Shown here piece after piece: positions 14,510-20,950 of a DNA stretch of 20,951 nucleotides. Under the pieces are notes generated by a model, which worked only from the letters and a program-made list of their open reading frames with translations, had not been told where the DNA came from and searched no databases. Location of the stretch: positions 1 to 20,951 of the IMG/VR virus record IMGVR_UViG_3300043409_000909. One strand, given 5' to 3'. The position numbers and the translations under genes were made by a program. This DNA comes from a virus. Positions within the stretch are counted from its first letter, which is position 1; every line of letters begins with the position of its first letter.

Positions 14510-16722
14510 TATCTTATATTTCTAAATGGGTTTTTAGTAAACCTTTTTTGATCTTTATGGGACTTATTATTTCCTATATGTCTAAAAGGGCTGTTCTTTA
14601 ATTTATACAAATTTTCTGACTTTTCCAAGTTATTGGAAGCTTTATCTACTCGTTTAGAATATCCAACATTGGCTTGCTGCACCTTTACAAATCCAATTAA
14701 AGCAGCAAGAGCTACCAATCTATCCACGTTGACACCAGCTTGATAGTTTTGCATTTCTATCAAAGCCATGTAATCAGGTAGTCTTTCAATACCAAACTTT
14801 TTATTTATTATTGTGCCATCCTCTTCAGTACCATGATCAATAACTTCTTTTAACCACTCAATTAAATAACTTAGTAAGTGATTTTTAAATAGTGTTCCTG
14901 TATTCTTCCAACCATAATCTGAGTACACAGTTTTATTAGATCCTGCCTCTTTAAGGAATACAATTTGATTCTTTGGTATTAGATACTTTTGTTTGTTCTT
15001 TTCAATCATGTGGCGGATAAATAGAGAGATGTTATTCTCTACCAATGTCCATGCATTGTAAAATTCAATGAGCATTTCTAATCTTTCATGCGTTTCATTG
15101 ATATCATCAAAACGCCCGCACCAGGAAGCTACTACACCTTCGCCTTCTAGATAGTTTTCTATTCTACCGTCTTCATGCACTTTAGTAACCTCTACTGCAT
15201 TTTTGTAAATGTAAATAGAACATAGAGATTCTGATGTTGTTGTCTTACCTTCACTGACTGGATCCACTGATCCAATATAAGTTGCCCAGCGTGCAGTAGG
15301 ATCAGGTCTTTCATAAATAACCACTACTCCAGACTTATCTAGTCTTTTCTTATCTACAGGGAATTCAGTTATAGGAATCTTTCTTGATCTTTCAGCAAAG
15401 ACTTTTCCATTTACATCTCTTTTTAGATCAACATATTCTATCGCATATTCTTTGTCTTCAATTCTTTTTTTCTGAGCTCCTACTAGTACAAGTGGGAATT
15501 TAGAATCTTCACGAAAATCAAATGCTTCTTTGATATTAATTGGATGCTGTGATATACGCAGCTTGTATTTTTCTGGAGTAAGATCTCTTTCCCATTCTGT
15601 ACGGATCTGATAAATCATCTCTAATGCTTTTTCTACTTCTGAATTACCATACTTATCTATACATGGAGGCATCATCCATTGTTCTGGTATAAAGAGTCCC
15701 GTTCTTCCAAAGGCCCAGTTCTCATCCATTAGGTTATGTTCTACAGCATAAATACCACTGGCATCTGGATGTAATGTAAAATCTTTAAGTGGATTACATT
15801 GTGATAAATCTCCTACTGATCCAGCTGCAATAAACATACCTGTAGTAATTTGACCTGATTGCATGGCCGGGCGAATGTACTCAAAAGTAATATCCATCTT
15901 GGGAGCAATGCCGGCCTCTTCATAGAAGAAGTAAGTACATGGACCCCCTACACCTTTTGTATCAGATTGCTCAAAAGACATACCTTGTAACATACCTTTA
16001 AGACCTCTTTCCATCTTACGACCATTGTCTACAACCTCAATCTTTTGCTGCCAAGTTAAAACTTTACCTGGATTCATTGGACGGTACCATGCTGTCTTAG
16101 AGTTTAAGAATGCTTTATACTCATCTAAGAATTTCCATGATCCTTCTAGGCCAATGTAATCTTTAAGTGATGCACCAAGCTTTAAGATGACTCCTGGTTC
16201 AAACCAAATTTGATTGATGAACTTACCCATGTGGTAATAAGAGGAAGCCATTTGACGTTTCTTAAGTAGACTAGAATGTTTATAATGTAATTCAGCTAGT
16301 ATCTCATATAGAGCCATATGATACTGCCCATCGCGCACATCCGGGAAATCAAATCTCTTTTTCTGCTTATCATAGATTGGAAGAAAATTCAACCACATGT
16401 AGTAATCCCGTGGTAAATACCATGTCTTACCGTTGTTTATAAAGATGCAACCTACTCTGCATTTATTCTTTTGATCATCCCAGTATTTTCTAAAGTCTTT
16501 GCTTTTAAATGGATGCATGCAATATACCTCTCCATTCTTTTTAAAGAGTCTTGCTTGCTCATTAAAAACAAAAGCAGTTTCATCAAACTCATACTGACCA
16601 GGTTCTTTGAACAAGGGTAATAAAAAGTCAATAAACTCTTCTCGGGTAGTAAATGATCTTTCCTCCCACACCCCTTCATTCCATACTGGAATAACTTCTA
16701 TATCATTTTCTTCTGTAAACAT
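14509..16722 (-). CDS. terL: Large terminase subunit, 737 aa
   Basis: The N-terminal ATPase has a Walker A-like segment KKRQMASS (residues 154-161), lacking the standard GKS/T and resembling the deviant form with Lys at the start of the loop. Walker B is TYFFYEEAG (263-271, Glu268-Glu269). A coupling motif follows at about 298-305 (IAAGSVGD). The C-terminal RNase H-fold nuclease shows the expected acids: Asp487 in YIGSVDPVSEG, Glu562 in WTLVENN, and Asp650 or Asp667 in DYMALIE/NVDRLVALA. The protein cuts and pumps phage DNA into the prohead at the portal. The start overlaps the upstream stop by one base (TAATG), and the gene overlaps portal in the same way. The C-terminal 50 residues are Lys/Asn-rich and likely flexible. 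Confidence 0.9.
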   Translation of the reverse strand: MFTEENDIEVIPVWNEGVWEERSFTTREEFIDFLLPLFKEPGQYEFDETAFVFNEQARLFKKNGEVYCMHPFKSKDFRKYWDDQKNKCRVGCIFINNGKTWYLPRDYYMWLNFLPIYDKQKKRFDFPDVRDGQYHMALYEILAELHYKHSSLLKKRQMASSYYHMGKFINQIWFEPGVILKLGASLKDYIGLEGSWKFLDEYKAFLNSKTAWYRPMNPGKVLTWQQKIEVVDNGRKMERGLKGMLQGMSFEQSDTKGVGGPCTYFFYEEAGIAPKMDITFEYIRPAMQSGQITTGMFIAAGSVGDLSQCNPLKDFTLHPDASGIYAVEHNLMDENWAFGRTGLFIPEQWMMPPCIDKYGNSEVEKALEMIYQIRTEWERDLTPEKYKLRISQHPINIKEAFDFREDSKFPLVLVGAQKKRIEDKEYAIEYVDLKRDVNGKVFAERSRKIPITEFPVDKKRLDKSGVVVIYERPDPTARWATYIGSVDPVSEGKTTTSESLCSIYIYKNAVEVTKVHEDGRIENYLEGEGVVASWCGRFDDINETHERLEMLIEFYNAWTLVENNISLFIRHMIEKNKQKYLIPKNQIVFLKEAGSNKTVYSDYGWKNTGTLFKNHLLSYLIEWLKEVIDHGTEEDGTIINKKFGIERLPDYMALIEMQNYQAGVNVDRLVALAALIGFVKVQQANVGYSKRVDKASNNLEKSENLYKLKNSPFRHIGNNKSHKDQKRFTKNPFRNIR

Positions 16723-17246
16723 TATTGATCATATGCTAAGTCTGTACCACCTCTTGCTCTACTTTTGGTTTGCTCTTCTTCAAGATCTTTTTGAACTCCT
16801 TTAAATGATTCACGTATTGCTTGAAAGTTTTTAGCTGCTTGCACTAAAGCTGATATGTTACCATCTCTACCATGTTCAATGGTTGTATTCCCCATATAGT
16901 CTGATAGATTATCTAACATCTTTGATATCCCTTTGTATGCTCTCAGCGTTGGCGTCTCATACATCTTCTCTGCATTCTTAATAGCTAATGTCACATGGGC
17001 GTTATCCATGCTGAAATCTACCTCTAAATCCAGTAAGATAAGCTCTTCTCTTTCATGGTCCGCGATGTTAAAGTAAGGATTCATTTCTGGATTAGGACAT
17101 GTCATATAAAAAATGTAGGCATAAACCTTAGAATAAATTTCCGGTTCGGGGAATTCACTCATTATGATTTTTAACCAACTTATGTTATAACAATGCTCAG
17201 ACGGTCTTACAACTCCATCTTCTACATCAAATAGTTTTATTGTCAT
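16722..17246 (-). CDS. Candidate small terminase subunit, 174 aa
   Basis: It lies directly upstream of the large terminase and overlaps it by one base. The first 110 residues are mixed (with EMNPYFNIADHEREELILLD). The C-terminal part is helical (TPTLRAYKGISKMLDNLSDYM, then DGNISALVQAAKNFQAIRES) and ends in a charged tail with SRARGGTDLAYDQ. Position, size and helical oligomer-like C-terminus fit a small terminase, but no helix-turn-helix DNA-recognition signature is clear. It overlaps the nuclease gene by 4 bp (ATGA), so nuclease, this gene, terminase and portal are translationally coupled. Confidence 0.55.
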   Translation of the reverse strand: MTIKLFDVEDGVVRPSEHCYNISWLKIIMSEFPEPEIYSKVYAYIFYMTCPNPEMNPYFNIADHEREELILLDLEVDFSMDNAHVTLAIKNAEKMYETPTLRAYKGISKMLDNLSDYMGNTTIEHGRDGNISALVQAAKNFQAIRESFKGVQKDLEEEQTKSRARGGTDLAYDQ

Positions 17247-18082
17247 TTCTTTATTTCATTTAAAATTTCAGGATTCTCTTGCGTATACTTAATCATGTTC
17301 TGAACTTCTTTTTTAAGATAAGGTAAGTTGTATTGAATCACTTCAAGCACAACAGGGTCTCCATTGGGATCAAACTTGTAAACAGGATTTCCAAATTCAT
17401 CTTGACCTTCTACATCAAACTTTACATGTTCAAGCACAATCTTACCTGGTTTTAGATTAGGATTATGCTTTAACATAATATACATATAAATTGAGAGTTG
17501 TAATACATAATGGTTATAATTGCAATCATCTAAATGAGAACATACATGTTTCATTTTACTGACAACTCCATTCCAGTTTCTAAACCCAGCAGTCTTTATT
17601 TCTTTATTAGTTTTATAGTCATAAAGATCAATTGTATCCGCAATTACTTCTACTCTATCTGCTTGTCCACATATACCCGCGGATCTTAAGAACATCATAT
17701 GCTCAGGATATATTCCTTCTGAAAGAGATTGGCTTGGGGCGAGTTTCTTATCACCATCTAGTATGGGAGCAATTATACTCAAGTCTCTACCAGATCTTTG
17801 AATAGTATCACAAATGATTAAATCTTCTTCACGTTGGTTATGATACCAACTTCCAAGATTTACTGCAACTTTATTTGCTTTATCCCACTTCTCTATGATT
17901 TCTTCTTTTGAAAGACCATACCATCTAGAGTTTTTATTTTTAGATGATTTAAGAGCTTGGGTTTCTTTATCAAATGGCAGCTTAAATAACCCAATTAAAG
18001 TGGTTACACTAATCCATTTTAATGTATCTGCGGTATCAATGCTTTTATAACTATGATCTTCCGCGCTAAAGATTATGCTCAT
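17243..18082 (-). CDS. PD-(D/E)XK nuclease (Cas4/RecB-like fold), 279 aa
   Basis: Active-site motifs appear in order: GSWYH (His81), Glu127 in YPEHMMF, GQADR (139-143, Asp142), DLYDYKTNK (152-160, with the DYK core Asp155-Lys157) and QLSIYMY (Gln195). This is the layout of Cas4/RecB-type nucleases. There are no Cys clusters for an iron-sulfur site like that in Cas4. The gene overlaps the downstream terminase-side gene by 4 bp and the zinc-ribbon gene by 4 bp. In phages such nucleases process replicated DNA or remove branches before packaging; sitting in the packaging operon favours that role. Host-DNA breakdown is an alternative. Confidence 0.85.
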   Translation of the reverse strand: MSIIFSAEDHSYKSIDTADTLKWISVTTLIGLFKLPFDKETQALKSSKNKNSRWYGLSKEEIIEKWDKANKVAVNLGSWYHNQREEDLIICDTIQRSGRDLSIIAPILDGDKKLAPSQSLSEGIYPEHMMFLRSAGICGQADRVEVIADTIDLYDYKTNKEIKTAGFRNWNGVVSKMKHVCSHLDDCNYNHYVLQLSIYMYIMLKHNPNLKPGKIVLEHVKFDVEGQDEFGNPVYKFDPNGDPVVLEVIQYNLPYLKKEVQNMIKYTQENPEILNEIKK

Positions 18083-18381
18083 AGTGTGTCAAGTTTATCT
18101 TCGTCCTCTTCTGATATCAATGCAAACCATCTACCATCTGGACACTCAGATGATAAAGCTCTTGTCTTAAATTTTAAGGAACAACCACACAAACTACAAC
18201 ACGGTTGTGTACCTGGAGCCATACACTTTTTACCTTTTACATCCTGATGTTCACAGGTGCTACATATTTCATATCTATGCGAGGCAACATCTTCTACAAA
18301 TTCATCTCTGATAACGGAATTCTTAATTCCCTCCAGGATCTCTTTCCGGTTTTTCCAGATTGTCATTAGTTTTGAACTCAT
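18079..18381 (-). CDS. Zinc-ribbon-like Cys-rich protein, 100 aa
   Basis: I prefer the ATG at 18381 (MSSKLMTIWKNRKE...), with an A-rich leader, over one 42 bp upstream that would increase overlap with the previous gene; the ATG at 18366 is also possible. After a helical N-terminus (about residues 5-35) there are eight Cys: 40, 43, 53, 61, 62, 65, 67 and 80. The order is CSTC, KKC, PCCSLCGC and ECPDGRW. This resembles phage zinc-binding proteins with a CGC core and a final CPxGxW. The last 15 residues are acidic. A zinc-stabilised protein that binds nucleic acid or a packaging partner is likely. It overlaps the nuclease gene by 4 bp (ATGA). Confidence 0.75.
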   Translation of the reverse strand: MSSKLMTIWKNRKEILEGIKNSVIRDEFVEDVASHRYEICSTCEHQDVKGKKCMAPGTQPCCSLCGCSLKFKTRALSSECPDGRWFALISEEDEDKLDTL

Positions 18382-18739
18382 GGTTTGATTTTTTGATTTG
18401 TGTTTTGCGTTTTGATTCTTCATTGATAATCTTGTACAGGTTCATCACTTTTTGATACTTTTCCTCTATATCTTTCTTGATTTTCATCTGAGAAAAAGTT
18501 TCTGGGTTTTCTAATATGCTAAGATGACTTTTGTACTTCTTGTAAAGCCTGTCTAATTCACTTTTCTTAGCTTTAAAAATGCCAAAGTTATGTACATGGA
18601 TATTCTTATGTTTCATTTCTATTAGACTTTTTCTTACCCGTGAGTAAAAAAAGTCTATGCAATCTTCTACAGCTGACTTATTTAGTTTAAGTTCATCAGC
18701 AGTATTTTGGAGATACTCCTTATAACTCTTGGGATTCAA
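18323..18739 (-). CDS. HU/IHF-like DNA-bending protein, 138 aa (TTG start)
   Basis: Residues about 4-70 match the HU/IHF plan: an N-terminal helix-turn-helix pair (YKEYLQNTADELKLNKSAVE), a second helix (DCIDFFYSRVRKSLIEM), and then beta residues around NIHVHNFGIFKAKKSEL, corresponding to the family's xxGFGxF segment. The C-terminal 65 residues are a Lys/Glu-rich tail beyond the usual ~95-aa HU length. The reading frame has TTG at 18739 as its only plausible start; the next ATG would remove the helical domain, and an in-frame stop closes the frame a few codons upstream. The start overlaps the preceding gene by 20 bp. A role in DNA bending during packaging or late transcription is inferred. Confidence 0.7.
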   Translation of the reverse strand: MNPKSYKEYLQNTADELKLNKSAVEDCIDFFYSRVRKSLIEMKHKNIHVHNFGIFKAKKSELDRLYKKYKSHLSILENPETFSQMKIKKDIEEKYQKVMNLYKIINEESKRKTQIKKSNHEFKTNDNLEKPERDPGGN

Positions 18740-19091
18740 TGTGGAATATTTTATAGTCCAATACTATGTTACCTCTTGTTTGAATTTTGAGACCACTATT
18801 AAGTTTTATCTTTTTTCTTGACTTACCTTCTTTCTCAATTAGACTTAACTTTTCTGCTTTAGTAAGAAAGTTTCTTACAGTTTGAGATACTTTAAAAATA
18901 TTCTCATCAACTGCAAGATTACAAAATTCAGCAAGATCGCATTGACCATATACTCCCAATAATGTGAGACAATCCAATTCCGCATCGCTGTGGGGAATAG
19001 AATTAATAAAGCAATGAGAGACTAGTTGATACTTAACTATGTCTCTCTTGCTCATACGAATTTTTTTCTCCACTACATTAGCTTTTGCCAT
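18720..19091 (-). CDS. Winged-helix-like DNA-binding protein, 123 aa
   Basis: A basic N-terminus (residues 1-25) is followed by a helical block with a probable helix-turn-helix: DAELDCLTLLGVYGQCDLAE (about 36-55), VSQTVRNFLTKAEKLSLIEK (about 68-87), then a beta-like wing (KIKLNSGLKIQTRG). The C-terminal end is beta-rich (NIVLDYKIFHI). This resembles a single winged-helix domain, so a late-gene regulator or DNA-recognition packaging factor is possible; a small-terminase role cannot be excluded. It precedes the IHF-like gene with 20-bp overlap, so both are made together. Confidence 0.65.
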   Translation of the reverse strand: MAKANVVEKKIRMSKRDIVKYQLVSHCFINSIPHSDAELDCLTLLGVYGQCDLAEFCNLAVDENIFKVSQTVRNFLTKAEKLSLIEKEGKSRKKIKLNSGLKIQTRGNIVLDYKIFHIESQEL

Positions 19092-19095
19092 TATA

Positions 19096-19103
19096 GTTGG
19101 TTT
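19096..19103 (-). promoter_or_regulatory. Short leader box AAACCAAC before the winged-helix-like gene
   Basis: AAACCAAC precedes the ATG at 19091, with the intervening TATA replacing the final ACAA seen elsewhere. It is a variant of the leader box found before the starts at 2502, 8648, 11628 and 19436. Confidence 0.4.
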
Positions 19104-19109
19104 TAGAGA

Positions 19110-19436
19110 TTAATCTTTCTTAAGTGTTCTTGGTTTGCTTTCTTCAGCTTCCGCACTTGCATTAGCTGTAGCTTCTCCACGCATTTGTTCTTCAAATGCA
19201 GCTTGCTTTACAATATCTTCTTCTGATGGAGCTGCCGTAAGTTGAGCTCTTCGTATAATTGCCGATACTTGTCTTAGCTGTGCTTCTGCAATTTTTGCAA
19301 GAAGTTCTTCATGATCTGATTGAAGAGTTAAAACACTAATTTTATCTTTATAAAATTTAACAGTGTCTTTGCGCATTGTTTCAATTTCCTGTGGTGTGTA
19401 ATCACGTTCTACAGCTTCTTGATTTTCTTGATTCAT
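19110..19436 (-). CDS. Charged coiled-coil protein, 108 aa
   Basis: The protein is helix-rich throughout (RDYTPQEIETMRKDTVKFYK and HEELLAKIAEAQLRQVSAII) and has a long Glu/Ala-rich, probably disordered C-terminal tail ending in KPRTLKKD. The central part fits a coiled coil. No family was recognised. The ATG at 19436 has the full leader box, and a candidate promoter lies about 28 bp upstream. It is therefore the first gene of the packaging operon; small helical proteins in this position often act in DNA handling or as chaperones, but that is only inference. Confidence 0.7.
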   Translation of the reverse strand: MNQENQEAVERDYTPQEIETMRKDTVKFYKDKISVLTLQSDHEELLAKIAEAQLRQVSAIIRRAQLTAAPSEEDIVKQAAFEEQMRGEATANASAEAEESKPRTLKKD

Positions 19437-19437
19437 A

Positions 19438-19448
19438 TTTGTTGGTTT
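19438..19448 (-). promoter_or_regulatory. Leader box AAACCAACAAA before the 108-aa gene
   Basis: An exact copy of the 11-nt box ends one base before the ATG at 19436. It is the first element downstream of the candidate promoter at 19464-19471. Confidence 0.55.
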
Positions 19449-19463
19449 TAATTAAACATATAA

Positions 19464-19471
19464 CAAATATA
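19464..19471 (-). promoter_or_regulatory. Candidate promoter (-7 element) of the packaging operon
   Basis: The minus strand reads TATATTTG, a full match to the Bacteroidota -7 consensus TAnnTTTG. It sits in the gap between the strong terminator at 19500-19526 and the first gene of the packaging operon. No good -33 TTTG is visible at the normal distance. Position right after a terminator makes a promoter here likely. Confidence 0.5.
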
Positions 19472-19499
19472 ATATAAAATGTTTAACTATAACATAGTT

Positions 19500-19526
19500 A
19501 AAAAAAATAGGCCCTATTCAGGCCTA
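19500..19526 (-). terminator. Intrinsic terminator closing the lysis operon
   Basis: TAGGCC (19508-19513) and GGCCTA (19521-19526) form a 6-bp GC-rich stem with a 7-nt loop. On the minus strand it is followed by eight T residues (19500-19507). It lies 27 bp after the stop of the 50-aa gene and 28 bp before the candidate promoter element, so it separates two operons. Confidence 0.88.
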
Positions 19527-19553
19527 CTCTCTTTGACATATGGAATTTAGGTA

Positions 19554-19706
19554 TTATTTACCTTTCTTAGTCCCAGTCTTCTTTCCAGAAGGAGGGTTAC
19601 CTAACATTGCAATTGAGGCTGTTTGATATACAGGAATCTGAGTAGCATCAATTTGACCACCCATCTCGTATAATCTTTTTCCTACTTTCTTAATTGGCTT
19701 TTTCAT
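19554..19706 (-). CDS. Tiny basic protein, 50 aa
   Basis: Translation from the ATG at 19706 gives MKKPIKKVGKRLYEMGGQ..., with a basic start and a basic end (SGKKTGTKKGK). Its hydrophobic middle, IPVYQTASIAMLG, is too short for a full membrane span. The ATG lies 1 bp after the stop of the preceding 52-aa gene (TAAGATG), and a strong terminator follows, which together support the gene. It resembles the tiny basic proteins at 6130-7601 in size and composition. The function is unknown; at the end of the lysis operon a lysis accessory role or a virion role are both open. Confidence 0.65.
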   Translation of the reverse strand: MKKPIKKVGKRLYEMGGQIDATQIPVYQTASIAMLGNPPSGKKTGTKKGK

Positions 19707-19707
19707 C

Positions 19708-19866
19708 TTATCTATTTTTGAGGCTTAAATTTAATATAGTTAGCATATAGAAATCTCTAGAGATATCTACTTCAATTGTAAATACATCAACAACGCCCAA
19801 TCTCAATCTTAATTGAAATTTGTCCCACTGTTTGTTTTTTACTTTCCAATTGTTTCTTAGTTTCAT
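19708..19866 (-). CDS. Small protein, 52 aa (unknown)
   Basis: The ATG at 19866 is preferred to one at 19995 because the longer form would run deep into the M15 peptidase gene in another frame; the short form begins 6 bp after that gene's stop. The protein, MKLRNNWKVKNKQWDKF..., continues with an alternating hydrophobic pattern (LRLRLGVVDVFTIEVDISRDFY) that predicts beta strands, and a final segment MLTILNLSLKNR. There is no signal peptide and no clear membrane segment. Its operon partners are lysis enzymes, but it need not be a lysis protein. Confidence 0.65.
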   Translation of the reverse strand: MKLRNNWKVKNKQWDKFQLRLRLGVVDVFTIEVDISRDFYMLTILNLSLKNR

Positions 19867-19873
19867 AGTCTTG

Positions 19874-20335
19874 TTATTTATAAGGTACATAAGATGTTCC
19901 TTTACCTGACTTAACAGCTTTAAGGATTTGCTTGCGCTGCTTACCTGTAGACTCATAAGATACATGTACCCAATCAGGATTACTATCTGTACCAAACTCC
20001 CAGATCATTTGATCAAAGCTTAGGTTGTCTTTAATAAAATCAAAGATTTGCTTATTAGTAACTGTAGTACCATCCATATCAATATCAATAGCTTCACCTG
20101 TACAGTGCTGTGAACTTAAAGCACCACCTACTGCTGTGTTTAGCTCTTTACTACGGTATCCTGATGAAAGGATAATAGGAACTCCAAAGTGTTCTCTAAT
20201 AGGCTGGAATACTTTCTCAGCTAATAGCTTAAAGTTCTCAATGTGTTCAGGTGTTGGCATATTGCTAATACCTTTTCTTTTAGCAGTTTCCGATCTCATC
20301 ACTTCTGCTAATGCTAAATTTTTACTTAGTTGCAT
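19874..20335 (-). CDS. M15-family peptidase (D-Ala-D-Ala carboxypeptidase/endolysin type), 153 aa
   Basis: The Peptidase M15A pattern is visible: SGYRSKELNTAVGG (residues 58-71), then His77 and Asp84 in SQHCTGEAIDID as zinc ligands, and the final ligand His124 in DWVHVSYE. At 153 aa it is a single-domain enzyme without an added cell-wall-binding domain or signal peptide. Members cleave peptide cross-links or stem peptides of peptidoglycan; the exact bond (L-Ala-D-Glu or D-Ala-D-Ala) cannot be read from sequence. It follows the lysozyme gene after 5 bp, so glycan-strand and peptide cleavage are produced together. An alternative role is a virion-associated peptidoglycan hydrolase. Confidence 0.88.
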   Translation of the reverse strand: MQLSKNLALAEVMRSETAKRKGISNMPTPEHIENFKLLAEKVFQPIREHFGVPIILSSGYRSKELNTAVGGALSSQHCTGEAIDIDMDGTTVTNKQIFDFIKDNLSFDQMIWEFGTDSNPDWVHVSYESTGKQRKQILKAVKSGKGTSYVPYK

Positions 20336-20340
20336 GTTGT

Positions 20341-20799
20341 TTATTTTTTAAAGTACAAGTCTGCTTCAGCTTCTCTGCGTCTAACAAGACCTTTTAATGT
20401 TTTACCTCCTGCTTTTACCCACTTCATGAATTCTAATCTGATAGATTCATCTTCAGGATTAGCATTTACTTTCTTAAGTAAAGTAGAAGATTTTAAATTT
20501 GCTGGACCTAGATTGTATGCAAATGATACCAATGCATCAAACTGGTTCTGTGTAATAGTGTCTACGCAGTAACTATCTACGTATTTCTCAAAACTCACAA
20601 GCATACTAGCTAATAGCTCTGTTGCTTGTTCTTCAGTTATAGTAGCATCAGACATTGCTACCTTCTTACCATTAGGATAGAAGGTTGCTCCGTATCCAAT
20701 TGTAGGAATAGCTGCAGGACATTTGTAAGGAGCTCCTCTGAACCCTTCAAATGATTTGATCATATCAATTCCTGCTTTCCCCGTCTTTGTTATCTTCAT
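20341..20799 (-). CDS. GH24 lysozyme (T4/P22-lysozyme-like endolysin), 152 aa
   Basis: The ATG at 20799 (MKITKTGKAG...) is chosen; an upstream ATG at 20859 would add a Lys/Gln-rich extension overlapping the previous gene. The catalytic pattern is E18 in SFEGFRG, Cys27 at +9 and Thr33 at +15, in PTIGYGAT: exactly the E-x8-D/C-x5-T spacing of GH24 enzymes, with Cys in place of Asp. The downstream NQFDALVSFAYNLG and GLVRRREAEADLY motifs are also typical. It cleaves the glycan strands of peptidoglycan. No signal-arrest N-terminus is seen, so it probably needs a holin; the partial membrane protein upstream is a candidate. Its start overlaps that gene by 35 bp. Confidence 0.92.
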   Translation of the reverse strand: MKITKTGKAGIDMIKSFEGFRGAPYKCPAAIPTIGYGATFYPNGKKVAMSDATITEEQATELLASMLVSFEKYVDSYCVDTITQNQFDALVSFAYNLGPANLKSSTLLKKVNANPEDESIRLEFMKWVKAGGKTLKGLVRRREAEADLYFKK

Positions 20800-20950
20800 C
20801 TTTGTTCTTTTTTTTAAGTGACAGAATTCTACCTGCTGTTGTAATACCAAATGCTCCAAGTGTAAGGATCATAAACCCATCAAAGATAAATTCTTTTATA
20901 ATAAGTTCATTACCTAAAATGCCTGTAATTACGTCTACTATTAAAATAAA
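20765..20950 (-). CDS. Holin-like membrane protein, C-terminal 61 aa (5' end outside window)
   Basis: An open frame enters from the window edge and ends at TGA 20765-20767. The visible part is hydrophobic (FILIVDVITGILG, then FDGFMILTLGAFGITTAG), with a Lys/Asp-rich cytoplasmic-type tail (SLKKKNKDEDNKDGES). Two hydrophobic segments with a short charged turn (NELIIKE), followed by a charged tail, resemble small phage holins. Overlapping the lysozyme start by 35 bp strengthens the holin reading. The N-terminus is not present, so total length and the number of membrane segments are unknown. Confidence 0.6.
   Translation of the reverse strand, partial: FILIVDVITGILGNELIIKEFIFDGFMILTLGAFGITTAGRILSLKKKNKDEDNKDGESRN

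Noticed and set aside
19867-19995. Longer form of the 52-aa protein from an ATG at 19995
   Set aside because: It would overlap the well-supported M15 peptidase gene by about 120 bp in another frame.
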